DNA from: Armatimonadota bacterium
Lineage (GTDB): Bacteria > Armatimonadota > Fimbriimonadia > Fimbriimonadales > Fimbriimonadaceae
NCBI GenBank assembly: GCA_029781035.1
Contig: JAKOXK010000060.1
Coordinates: 1 to 64,000, forward strand
Direction: 5' to 3'
DNA: 64,000 nucleotides
The notes under the pieces are model-generated. The model worked only from the letters and a program-made list of their open reading frames with translations. It ran no database searches and had not been told where the DNA came from. The translations under genes and the position numbers were made by a program. Positions 57,207-64,000 of this stretch are shown in pieces. Numbering within the stretch: the stretch's first letter is position 1; each line of letters opens with the position of its first letter.

Positions 57207-58652
57207 ATGTTCACTGCCGTTGTCGCGCTCGCTGCGGTCCAACAGATCGTCAGACCGAACATCGTGTACATCATGGCGGACGACCTTGGCTACGGTGAGC
57301 TCGGATGCTACGGTCAGCAGAAGATTCCAACTCCGAACATAGATCGACTGGCAAGTGAAGGAGTCCGGTTCACACAGTTCTATGCTGCGAGTCCGGTCTG
57401 CGCTCCAACGCGTTGCTCGCTGTTGACGGGAAAGCACCAGGGACACGCCGCAGTGAGGGGAAACAAGGAGCAAGGTGGATTTGGCCCCAACGACAAGGAG
57501 GGTCAATTCCCCTTGCCATTGGGCGAGACGACGATTGCGTCTGTGTTGAAGAAGGCGGGATATCGGACAGGCTTAGTCGGCAAATGGGGGCTCGGTGGAC
57601 CGGCTCCGGACGAGACTCCGTTGACACATGGCTTTGACACCTTCTACGGACAGCTCTGCCAACGACGGGCGCACAACCACTATCCTCCCTACCTTTGGAA
57701 TGACTTCGGCATCGACCTGTTGATGGGGAACCACCCTTTCGACGCTCACCAGAGAATTGCCGCGCCGCTTGAGTCTCCCGAGGACTACGACGCACGGTTC
57801 AGCGGAAAGGATTACGAGCCGGCCAAACTAACCAACGCGTGCGTCCGCTTCATTGAATCGTCGAAGAGGCGCCCCTTCTTTCTCTACTATGCCCCGACGT
57901 TGCCGCACTTGGCCCTCCAAGCTCCGCGTGACTGGATCAATAGATTTCCGAAAGAATGGGATACCAAACCTTATCTTGGGCAGAACGGATATCTGCCGAC
58001 CGACCGGCCGCGAGCGACGTACGCTGCCATGATCGCATTCCTCGACGACTCCGTCGGCGAAGTGTTGAAGGCGGTCGAAGCCGCAGGTCAGACCCAGAAC
58101 ACCCTGGTCGTATTCACGTCGGACAACGGAGCGTCCAATACGGGTGGAGTCGATACGCACTTCTTCCTCTCCAATGGAGTCTTGCGTGCCGGAAAAATGA
58201 GCCTCTATGAAGGCGGGATCCGCGAGCCGTTCATCGCGTCGTGGCCCGGGAAGATCCCCAAGGGAAGCGTGAGCGACCACGTCGCTGCCTGCTTTGACAG
58301 CTTCGCCACACTGGCTGAAGTCGCCGGCGTCAAGTCACCGAAATCGGACGGGATCAGCTACCTGGGAGCTTTGCTCGGAAGGCCCAACAGAGACCACGAT
58401 TACCTGTACTTTGAGTATCCCGAAGCCGCGTCTCAACAGGCGATCGTCATGGGGCAGTTCAAGGTGGTCAAACCTGACCTGACTAGTCACCCAGAGAAGC
58501 TTGAGGTCTATGACCTGGCGTCGGATCCGTCGGAGGCTCACGACATCGCTGAAGACAGGCCAGACCTCGTGGCCCGGGCAGTCGCGATCCTGAAAAAGGA
58601 GCATGTCCCGAACACCGACTTCCCGCTCCCCGGTGTGGACAAGACTCCCTGA
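57207..58652 (+). CDS. sulfatase
   Basis: 481 residues, type I sulfatase (arylsulfatase family), hydrolysing sulfate esters. The formylglycine site is Cys65 in VCAPTRCSLLTG (CxPxR). Metal-ligand Asp25-Asp26 lie in YIMADDLGYG; HLALQAP and VFTSDNGASNTGG hold further catalytic and calcium-binding residues. The N-terminus has a short hydrophobic lead (MFTAVVALAAVQQ), which may be a signal peptide. Activation needs a formylglycine-generating or anSME enzyme, not found in this window. Confidence 0.92.
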   Translation: MFTAVVALAAVQQIVRPNIVYIMADDLGYGELGCYGQQKIPTPNIDRLASEGVRFTQFYAASPVCAPTRCSLLTGKHQGHAAVRGNKEQGGFGPNDKEGQFPLPLGETTIASVLKKAGYRTGLVGKWGLGGPAPDETPLTHGFDTFYGQLCQRRAHNHYPPYLWNDFGIDLLMGNHPFDAHQRIAAPLESPEDYDARFSGKDYEPAKLTNACVRFIESSKRRPFFLYYAPTLPHLALQAPRDWINRFPKEWDTKPYLGQNGYLPTDRPRATYAAMIAFLDDSVGEVLKAVEAAGQTQNTLVVFTSDNGASNTGGVDTHFFLSNGVLRAGKMSLYEGGIREPFIASWPGKIPKGSVSDHVAACFDSFATLAEVAGVKSPKSDGISYLGALLGRPNRDHDYLYFEYPEAASQQAIVMGQFKVVKPDLTSHPEKLEVYDLASDPSEAHDIAEDRPDLVARAVAILKKEHVPNTDFPLPGVDKTP

Positions 58653-58701
58653 ACCCGGCCTTCGCTCCAGTCGCAGAACGTGATCGAGTAATCTCGCCGC
58701 C

Positions 58702-58758
58702 GGGTATGGAGTTCGCCCACGACGCAACCGCCGCAGACCGCGGATGATGACTCCTGCG
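58702..58758 (+). ncRNA. fluoride riboswitch (crcB motif)
   Basis: The leader has the whole fluoride-riboswitch plan: GGGTATGGAGTTCGCCC (58702-58718), then AACCGCC, and GCGGATGATGACTCCTGC. Stem GGG/CCC (58702-58704 with 58716-58718), stem CCGC/GCGG (58728-58731 with 58740-58743) and the pairing GGAGT (58708-58712) with ACTCC (58750-58754) are all visible. It controls crcB, so the gene is turned on by fluoride. Confidence 0.9.
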
Positions 58759-58767
58759 AAAACTGGG

Positions 58768-59163
58768 ATGGAAACCGTAACAAAAGTGTTGTTGGTCGGC
58801 GGCGGCGGCTTCATAGGTGCGAATGCCCGGTACTGGCTGGGCGGTCTGATCCAGCCGAAGTTCGGATCGACCTTCCCCTGGGGCACCATGGCCATCAATG
58901 TATCGGGCTCGCTGGTCATCGGACTCTTCCTTGGGCTCATGGCTGGCCTCGACTGGAGCCCGAACTGGCGCCTGTTCGTGGCCATCGGCATCCTCGGCGG
59001 TTATACGACCTATTCGAGCTTCGCCTACGAAGCCGTCAATTTGCTTGGTCAGAAGGAGTATTTGAGGGCGCTCTTCTACGTCGAAGGGACTGCGCTCTTC
59101 ACGGTCTTCGCAGCTTGGCTCGGGCTTGTCGGGGCTAGAATGGTCATGGGAGGCAAGGTATGA
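58768..59163 (+). CDS. crcB: fluoride ion channel CrcB
   Basis: 131 residues, four membrane spans. Signatures: GGGGFIGANARYWLGG, TMAINVSGSLVIGLFLG and GILGGYTTYSSFAYE with the sodium-binding and Phe-box residues. Fluc/CrcB exports fluoride as a dual-topology dimer. The start is ATG 58768; two upstream ATGs (58744, 58747) lie inside the riboswitch and are rejected. It overlaps the DUF190 gene (ATGA). Confidence 0.95.
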   Translation: METVTKVLLVGGGGFIGANARYWLGGLIQPKFGSTFPWGTMAINVSGSLVIGLFLGLMAGLDWSPNWRLFVAIGILGGYTTYSSFAYEAVNLLGQKEYLRALFYVEGTALFTVFAAWLGLVGARMVMGGKV

Positions 59164-59504
59164 AGATCGAAGGCACGGCAAAGGTGGTCGCGGTCTACAT
59201 TGGCGAGTCCGATCATTGGCACGGAAAGCCCCTCTACGCAGCGATCGTCGAAAAGGCCCGCGAACTTGGGATGGCGGGTGCGACTGTGACGCGGGGAATC
59301 ATGGGCTTTGGCGCGAACAGCCGTATCCACACCACCGCCATCCTTCGCCTTTCCGAAGATCTTCCTGTGGTCGTCCAGGTCGTCGATCGTGCTGACCGAG
59401 TGGATGAACTGTTGAAGCACTTGGACGAGATGGTCACCGAAGGACTCGTGACGACATGGGACGTGACGGTCGAACGCTACGTCCACTCGCAGCAATCGCC
59501 TTAG
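59160..59504 (+). CDS. DUF190 family protein
   Basis: 114 residues of the small PII-like DUF190 family: VAVYIGESDHWHGKPLYAAIVEKARELGMAGATVTRGIMGFG. These proteins are regularly encoded next to crcB and are thought to modulate fluoride handling or signal nucleotides, but no biochemical role is settled. The start overlaps the crcB stop, so both are under the fluoride riboswitch. Confidence 0.92.
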   Translation: MKIEGTAKVVAVYIGESDHWHGKPLYAAIVEKARELGMAGATVTRGIMGFGANSRIHTTAILRLSEDLPVVVQVVDRADRVDELLKHLDEMVTEGLVTTWDVTVERYVHSQQSP

Positions 59505-59510
59505 GCCGCT

Positions 59511-61664
59511 CTAGCCGTCAAACCGGATCCGCCAACCGCCGCGACCGTGGGTACCGACCGTCACCATGCCTGTTTTCGCGTTCGCCACGATTGAGAAGAC
59601 CGGAACATTGGGCAGGCCCTGGCCTAGCCGCTGCCACCGTTGGCCACCGTTGGTTGAGACGAACACGCCCACGTCGGAGCCGAGGAACAGAGTGTCTGGG
59701 TCTTGGGGGTCGAGGGTCATAGTCCTGATAGGAACTTCGGGGAGACCCTCGCCGATCGGCTCCCAGTCCGCTCCAGCGTCCCAGCTCTCCCAGACCCGGT
59801 TCCCACCCCAGGCGATCTGGGACACGAACACATGTCGGGCGTTCCGCGGATCGATGCAAACGTCACCGATCGAGCCACCCGTGAGGCCCTTCGAGACCGG
59901 ATACCAGCTCTTTCCGGTGTCCGCCGTGACCCATAGGCGGCCCGTGCTTGTCCCTGCGTAGATCACTTGGCTGTTGTTTGGCGCGATCGTGAGCGCGGAA
60001 ACAAAGCCGCCCAAAGGGGGGCTGATGACCGACCAGTTCTCGGCTCCATCCACGGTCCTCCAGACACGCGTCGTCCCCGCCACAAGCACGTCAGGGTTCT
60101 CGGGGTCCAAGTTGAACGGAGCATAGAAGAGGGCTCCGTCCCTCAGTTCGATGCCGTTCGTCGCACGACGCCAGTGTCGGCCAGCATCGGTGGACTTACT
60201 GATGGCGAGGCGCACGTACTCGGTGTAGACCGTGTCCGGGTTGATCGGGTTGACCCGGGTCACGCCACCGTCACCTGTGAACACGTGTTGCCAAGCCAGA
60301 GTCCCAACGTACTTGTTCGACCCATTGTCTTGCGTTCCCCCATAGGCGATGTTGGGATCGGACGGGTGAACGTCGAGGAATTGAAACTGGACCGTGCCTA
60401 GCCCGTTGCAGACGGATTCCCACGATTCCCCAAGGTCGTCGGTGCGGAACACCCCGCCATCCGTGCACAAGTAGGCGCGACTGGCGTCGGTGGGATCAAA
60501 GGTCAGAAAGTGGTGGTCGGGGTGGATCCTGCCTCCGGCATACGACCGGGTGTTGTCCTGCCATGTCTCGCCGCCGTCCGTCGTTCGAAAGGACGACGTG
60601 CCGCCCAGAAACACGACGTTGGGGTTGTTGGGATTGACGGCCAGGTAATTGTCGTACCAAGACTGGCCCCCAGCGTACTCAGGAGCGTTGGGGAGCCGAA
60701 GCCAGGAAGTGCCGAAGTCGGTGCTCTTATAGACTCCCTCCAAGCGGCCGTGACTGCCATACATCGAGGCGTAAACGACGTTGGGAAAGCTTCGACAGAG
60801 GTCGATTTGGAGACGGCCAAGGTCGCGACTGTCCCTGGGCAAGTCCCTCCGGAGGGGCTCCCAGTGATCGCCACTGTCCGTTGATCGGTAAAGCCCGTTG
60901 ATCGGACTGCCCGATGGAAGCCCAATGGCCGCAATCAAGCAGGCTGGCTTGGCAGGATCCATCACGAGGTCACTGGCTGGCCCGCGAAGCAACTGAACCC
61001 ACGTTCCGCCACCATCGGTGCTCCGATAGACGCCACCGGTGGCTGCCGCGTAGAGGAACCCTGGATATCGCGGGTCCGGAACGATCCTCGAGAACTTCTG
61101 GCCGATGAAGACATCGCTTCCGAGCAACATCCACGAGCGACCTCCGTCTTGGGAACGCAACAGCCCGACTCCGGCGAAGCTGTCGAGGCTGTAGTGCGCC
61201 TCACCTGTTCCCGCGTAGACCGTATTGTGGTTGAAAGGGTCGAGGGCGAGGGCGCCGAAGCACAGGGAAGCCTGGTAGTCCGCGATCGGGGCCCAGGTGG
61301 CGCAGCCGTCCGTGCTCTTCCAAAGTCCGCCGCTGGCTGCCGCTGCGTAGACCGTCCGTGGGTCTGTCGGGTCGACGGCTACGGACGAGGTCCGCCCAGC
61401 ATTGTCCATCCCGCCCCATCCGCGCTTGAGGACTCGGGGGCCGATTTCCTCCCATTTCGCGATCGTTCCAGCCGAGTCGTGGAAGAACGGCACCCTGGCA
61501 AGTTTCACCCAGGCGCTCAGGGCGGCTTCCGCCGGTTCGACTGTGGACGCGCTCGCTGGACCCGTCTCGAAAAGATCCCGGTCCAACACGTCGTCTCTGT
61601 CCTGGGCCCGTGCCAAGGCAGTCGACGACAAGAGGGCGAGGGCAAGCCAGCGGAGCCAGGGCAT
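59511..61664 (-). CDS. exported sortilin/BNR-type beta-propeller protein
   Basis: 717 residues with a signal peptide (MPWLRWLALALLSSTALARA). Repeated Asp-box units (STDGCATWAPI, SQDGGRSWMLL, STDGGGTWVQLL, STDSGDHWEPL, STDFGTSWLRL, TTDGGETWQDN, TDDLGESWES, STDAGRHWRRAT, SWDAGADWEPI, STNGGQRWQRL) number at least ten. The family is the VPS10/sortilin-like glycosyl hydrolases, often in polysaccharide breakdown or adhesion. TAGACT lies 6 nt before the start. Confidence 0.88.
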   Translation of the reverse strand: MPWLRWLALALLSSTALARAQDRDDVLDRDLFETGPASASTVEPAEAALSAWVKLARVPFFHDSAGTIAKWEEIGPRVLKRGWGGMDNAGRTSSVAVDPTDPRTVYAAAASGGLWKSTDGCATWAPIADYQASLCFGALALDPFNHNTVYAGTGEAHYSLDSFAGVGLLRSQDGGRSWMLLGSDVFIGQKFSRIVPDPRYPGFLYAAATGGVYRSTDGGGTWVQLLRGPASDLVMDPAKPACLIAAIGLPSGSPINGLYRSTDSGDHWEPLRRDLPRDSRDLGRLQIDLCRSFPNVVYASMYGSHGRLEGVYKSTDFGTSWLRLPNAPEYAGGQSWYDNYLAVNPNNPNVVFLGGTSSFRTTDGGETWQDNTRSYAGGRIHPDHHFLTFDPTDASRAYLCTDGGVFRTDDLGESWESVCNGLGTVQFQFLDVHPSDPNIAYGGTQDNGSNKYVGTLAWQHVFTGDGGVTRVNPINPDTVYTEYVRLAISKSTDAGRHWRRATNGIELRDGALFYAPFNLDPENPDVLVAGTTRVWRTVDGAENWSVISPPLGGFVSALTIAPNNSQVIYAGTSTGRLWVTADTGKSWYPVSKGLTGGSIGDVCIDPRNARHVFVSQIAWGGNRVWESWDAGADWEPIGEGLPEVPIRTMTLDPQDPDTLFLGSDVGVFVSTNGGQRWQRLGQGLPNVPVFSIVANAKTGMVTVGTHGRGGWRIRFDG

Positions 61665-61670
61665 GTCGCC

Positions 61671-61676
61671 AGTCTA
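61671..61676 (-). promoter_or_regulatory. -10 box (TAGACT) of the sortilin-like gene
   Basis: On the minus strand TAGACT ends 6 nt before the ATG at 61664. Confidence 0.55.
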
Positions 61677-61741
61677 CTGGCTCTGGAGTACATCGGCTCG
61701 ACGATGCCGTGGATTGCAGCGGCTCGACGCTGCGAAACACC

Positions 61742-62227
61742 TTACTTCTTGCGCGGGTTCAGCGACTTGCGAAACGCAGCCACCTGGTTTGTGTTGGTGT
61801 CCTTCTGCAACCGAGTGAAGACCGCGCGCACATCCTTCGGCAACTCAGCCCGGAGCTCGCGCGCGTAGAACGGGCCCAGGTCCTGCTCCACGCTCAGCCC
61901 CGCCTGCTTGGCCAGGCGCAAGGTCTTTGGAACGCCGAGGCGCTCGGCAAACTGCGGCACGGGCTCGCGGCTCTGCCGCAGGAATGTGTCCTCGGGAACT
62001 TTGAAGTGGTACTTGTTGATCAGCCGGGCGAGGGCACGGGCGTGCTGGCGCTCAGCCTTCACGACCTCGGTGAACGGGGCCACCTGGCCATACTTCGCCA
62101 TGGCAGCCTGGCAATAGGCGGCGGCGTGGTATTCGTTGCGGATCGCCGCGGTCAGAGATTGGTCGAGGTCCGCATTCGCGGTACCGCTGCTCGCCGCTGT
62201 GGCGATAAGTAAAAGAATAGGGCTCAA
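61742..62227 (-). CDS. ferritin-like DUF2202 family protein
   Basis: 161 residues. After a hydrophobic lead (LSPILLLIATAASSGTA, likely a signal peptide) come ferritin-like helices with Glu residues of an iron site: AIRNEYHAAAYCQAAMAKYG and FTEVVKAERQHARALARLINKY, then LYARELRAELPKDVRAVFTRL-type helices. I place the start at TTG 62227 because GGAGGT lies 7 nt upstream; the in-frame extension to 62389 is coded by the 9-bp tandem repeat. DUF2202 function is unknown but iron binding is likely. Confidence 0.8.
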   Translation of the reverse strand: MSPILLLIATAASSGTANADLDQSLTAAIRNEYHAAAYCQAAMAKYGQVAPFTEVVKAERQHARALARLINKYHFKVPEDTFLRQSREPVPQFAERLGVPKTLRLAKQAGLSVEQDLGPFYARELRAELPKDVRAVFTRLQKDTNTNQVAAFRKSLNPRKK

Positions 62228-62290
62228 TTCATTGACCTCCGAACAGGGAAGACGTTGGGTCCGTTCGGTGGTTCGGTTTCGTTCGGGACT

Positions 62291-62350
62291 GGTGAGGGTG
62301 GTGAGGGTCGTGAAGGTGGTGAGGTTTGTGAAGGGTTGTGAAGGGTCTCG
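62291..62350. repeat. 9-bp tandem repeat near 62.3 kb
   Basis: About six imperfect copies of GGTGAGGGT / TTGTGAAGG. It belongs to the same family as the repeat inside nrdJ (46671-46734). On the reverse strand CCTTACAACCCTCAC (62376-62390) repeats the motif, so the two runs form an inverted pair. Confidence 0.7.
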
Positions 62351-62404
62351 GGTCGTCCTTTCCACGTTGACAATCCTTACAACCCTCACGACTCGTGAAG
62401 GTCC

Positions 62405-62450
62405 GTCATCCCGACCGAATGCCGTAGGCCATGAGCGGAGGAACCTTCAA
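62405..62450 (+). repeat. palindromic repeat copy 8 (left half)
   Basis: GTCATCCCGACCGAATGCCG through GAGCGGAGGAACCT, a left-half copy 17 kb away from the others, so the family is not confined to the GIY-YIG island. Confidence 0.75.
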
Positions 62451-62627
62451 GGAACTGGGCGTCCTGCCGTTCCCGGCTTGCGGCCTAGTCAGGAACGCAC
62501 GTCAGGCCGCGATGGAACCCGCCGCCAAGCCGGGCCACGGCTCCCTGGGAGATGTACCATCTTATAGCGAGGGACGCTTTGCACGGACACTCGAGCGTGG
62601 TAACGTACCTTGCCCGGTGCCACGGCC

Positions 62628-63986
62628 ATGCTTGGTGACCTACGCTCCCCCAGTCTGTCGCGCATTGTGACGGCTGTAGCCGTCGCGGGCGTCCTGCCGG
62701 CGATCGGACTTGCGGGTGCGCCGAGGTTTGCCAGGACTACGACAAGGGTGTCGGTCGATGCCACGGGCGGGCAAGGCAACCGCGAAAGCGGGACACAAGG
62801 GATCTCGGTCAGCGCGAACGCTGACATCGTAGCGTTCGCGTCCAATGCGTCGAACCTCGTCGCGGGCGACCTGAACAATTCCTGGGACGTGTTCGTGCGA
62901 AATCGCCGGAGCGACAAGACCCTTCTCGTTTCGGCCTCGCTGCTCGGCGCAGCAGGCAACGGGTCCAGCGCTTGGCCGTCCATCAGCGCCGACGGCCGGC
63001 TCGTCACCTTCCAATCGAGCGCCACCGACCTGGTCTTGGCGCAAACCTACGGACCCCAAGTCTTCGTCCGCGACTTGCAGTCCGGCGTGACCATCTGCGC
63101 GTCTGTCTCCTCAACCGGCGAAGCCGCGAACCAACCGAGCTTCTATCCGAAAATCAGCGCAGACGGCCGATATGTCGCGTTCCAGTCGAGAGCGTCGAAC
63201 CTTGTGGCCGGAGACACGAACGGAGTCCAAGACGTGTTCGTGCACGATCTCGAGACCGGCGAGACGGAGCGCGTGTCCGTCTCCAGTGCGGGCGGCGAAG
63301 GCGACAAGGACAGCGGCTTCGACTCCTTGTCGATCAGCGAGGACGGCCGGTTCGTCGCCTTCCCATCGTTTGCCACGAACTTGGTTCCTGGCGACACCAA
63401 CCGCGTCCATGACATCTTTGTGCGCGACCGTTCGGCCGGAACGACGACTTTGGCGTCAGTGGCATCGGACGGCGTACAAGGCAACGCAGGAAGCTACTTC
63501 GCGTCGATCAGCGCGAACGGTGAGGCGGTCGCCTTCACGTCGATGGCGTCCAACTTGGTGCAGGGCGACACGAACGGCGTCTATGACGTCTTTGTGCACG
63601 ACATGGCGACGGGCGAGACATCGCGGTGTTCGGTCTCGAACTCGGGCAGCCAAGGGTTGCTTCTTTCTGACTATCCCGACATCAGCGGCGACGGACGTTT
63701 CGTTTCCTTTGCTTCTCCGGCGTCGACTCTTGTGGCTGGCGACACGAACAGCACGTTCGACGTCTTCGTCCACGACCGGCTGATCGGTACCACCTGGCGG
63801 GTTTCCCTGACCTCGGCAGGCGAACAGTCAAACGGCTCCTCGACGGGATCGGTGATCAGCGGCGATGGTCGCTGCGTGGCTTTCACTTCAGACGCCACGA
63901 ATCTGGTAGCGGGCGACACGAACGGGGTCGCCGACGTCTTCGTCGTAGGGCCGCCTCTTCTCAAGCTCGTCGGTCCCCATCGATGA
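62628..63986 (+). CDS. exported TolB-like propeller with seven repeats
   Basis: 452 residues with a signal peptide (RIVTAVAVAGVLPAIGLAGA). Seven repeats of ~58 residues read ISxDGRxVAFxSxASNLVxGDTNxxxDVFVxD, each followed by a TGET...VSV stretch, at ~62, 120, 175, 230, 285, 340 and 395. This TolB/WD40-like propeller is a common exported protein in several phyla, with unknown ligand. ATG 62628 is chosen; a TTG at 62610 is in frame. Confidence 0.85.
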   Translation: MLGDLRSPSLSRIVTAVAVAGVLPAIGLAGAPRFARTTTRVSVDATGGQGNRESGTQGISVSANADIVAFASNASNLVAGDLNNSWDVFVRNRRSDKTLLVSASLLGAAGNGSSAWPSISADGRLVTFQSSATDLVLAQTYGPQVFVRDLQSGVTICASVSSTGEAANQPSFYPKISADGRYVAFQSRASNLVAGDTNGVQDVFVHDLETGETERVSVSSAGGEGDKDSGFDSLSISEDGRFVAFPSFATNLVPGDTNRVHDIFVRDRSAGTTTLASVASDGVQGNAGSYFASISANGEAVAFTSMASNLVQGDTNGVYDVFVHDMATGETSRCSVSNSGSQGLLLSDYPDISGDGRFVSFASPASTLVAGDTNSTFDVFVHDRLIGTTWRVSLTSAGEQSNGSSTGSVISGDGRCVAFTSDATNLVAGDTNGVADVFVVGPPLLKLVGPHR

Positions 63987-64000
63987 CGCGATCGGGCGCT

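Larger units (their letters stand above)
62228..62609. other. gene-free stretch with repeats
   Basis: This 382-nt gap contains the ferritin-like gene's GGAGGT site, a 9-bp tandem repeat (62291-62350), inverted copies of the same unit (62370-62390) and palindromic repeat copy 8 (62405-62450). The rest, to the propeller gene, shows nothing I can name. Confidence 0.6.

Noticed and set aside
58744-58767. Earlier ATG starts for crcB.
   Set aside because: They lie inside the fluoride riboswitch pairing region.

Overview
The window reads as one contiguous piece of a high-GC, gene-dense bacterial chromosome. Genes lie on both strands in short, tightly packed operons, many with 4-nt ATGA or GTGA overlaps. 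There is no rRNA, tRNA, CRISPR array, prophage or recognisable insertion sequence. Three things together make me think of Armatimonadota (Fimbriimonas-like): a PEP-CTERM protein, a B12-dependent ribonucleotide reductase, and many genes whose start codon sits directly behind a -10 box. That placement is an inference from gene content, not a measurement.

Layout. 1-3.4 kb: the end of a MOSC protein, a nuoB-nuoI pair, and two small hypothetical genes on the minus strand. 3.4-7.8 kb: a BMP-type nucleoside ABC importer (lipoprotein, double ATPase, two permeases). 7.8-12.4 kb: a tandem QueD fusion, an HNH nuclease, murA, mreB and an exported SLH-like protein. 12.4-18.2 kb: a GAF histidine kinase with an NtrC-like activator that lacks its DNA-binding domain, an ECF sigma factor, Maf, and a PadR/membrane-protein pair with a palindromic operator. 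18.2-27.7 kb: thymidine phosphorylase, a second ECF sigma operon, mtnA, the two CoA-transferase subunits split by an opposing CPBP protease gene, hisC and DAHP synthase. 27.9-34.2 kb: an M20 amidohydrolase, a large secreted esterase-like hydrolase with a divergent partner, and a second GAF kinase. 34.2-43.7 kb: a PP2C phosphatase and FHA pair, an RRM protein, Dps with a basic tail, an M14 peptidase, small membrane proteins, an HNH protein, a PEP-CTERM protein, a beta-propeller and a cupin.

The most accessory-looking part is 43.7-46.5 kb. A GIY-YIG nuclease gene is embedded in seven copies of a long palindromic repeat. Next to it are a PD-(D/E)XK-like protein, a MntA-type nucleotidyltransferase, and what looks like a HEPN toxin gene cut after 12 codons by a second kind of palindromic element (two copies in the window). 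This is my best candidate for an undescribed repeat/nuclease system.

46.5-64 kb: an nrdR-nrdJ operon with two NrdR-box-like sites 31 bp apart, aspS, an MFS transporter, a DUF1287 lipoprotein, a sugar-phosphate-isomerase-like protein, a sulfatase, a fluoride riboswitch with crcB and a DUF190 gene, a sortilin-like propeller, a ferritin-like protein and a seven-repeat propeller running to the end.

Across the window a regulatory layer recurs. About two dozen genes have a TANNNT-type box 6-10 nt before the start codon, which predicts leaderless mRNAs. Genes inside operons use overlaps or Shine-Dalgarno sites instead. Several promoters carry perfect inverted repeats that look like operators. Strong GC-rich hairpins follow several genes but mostly lack U-tracts.
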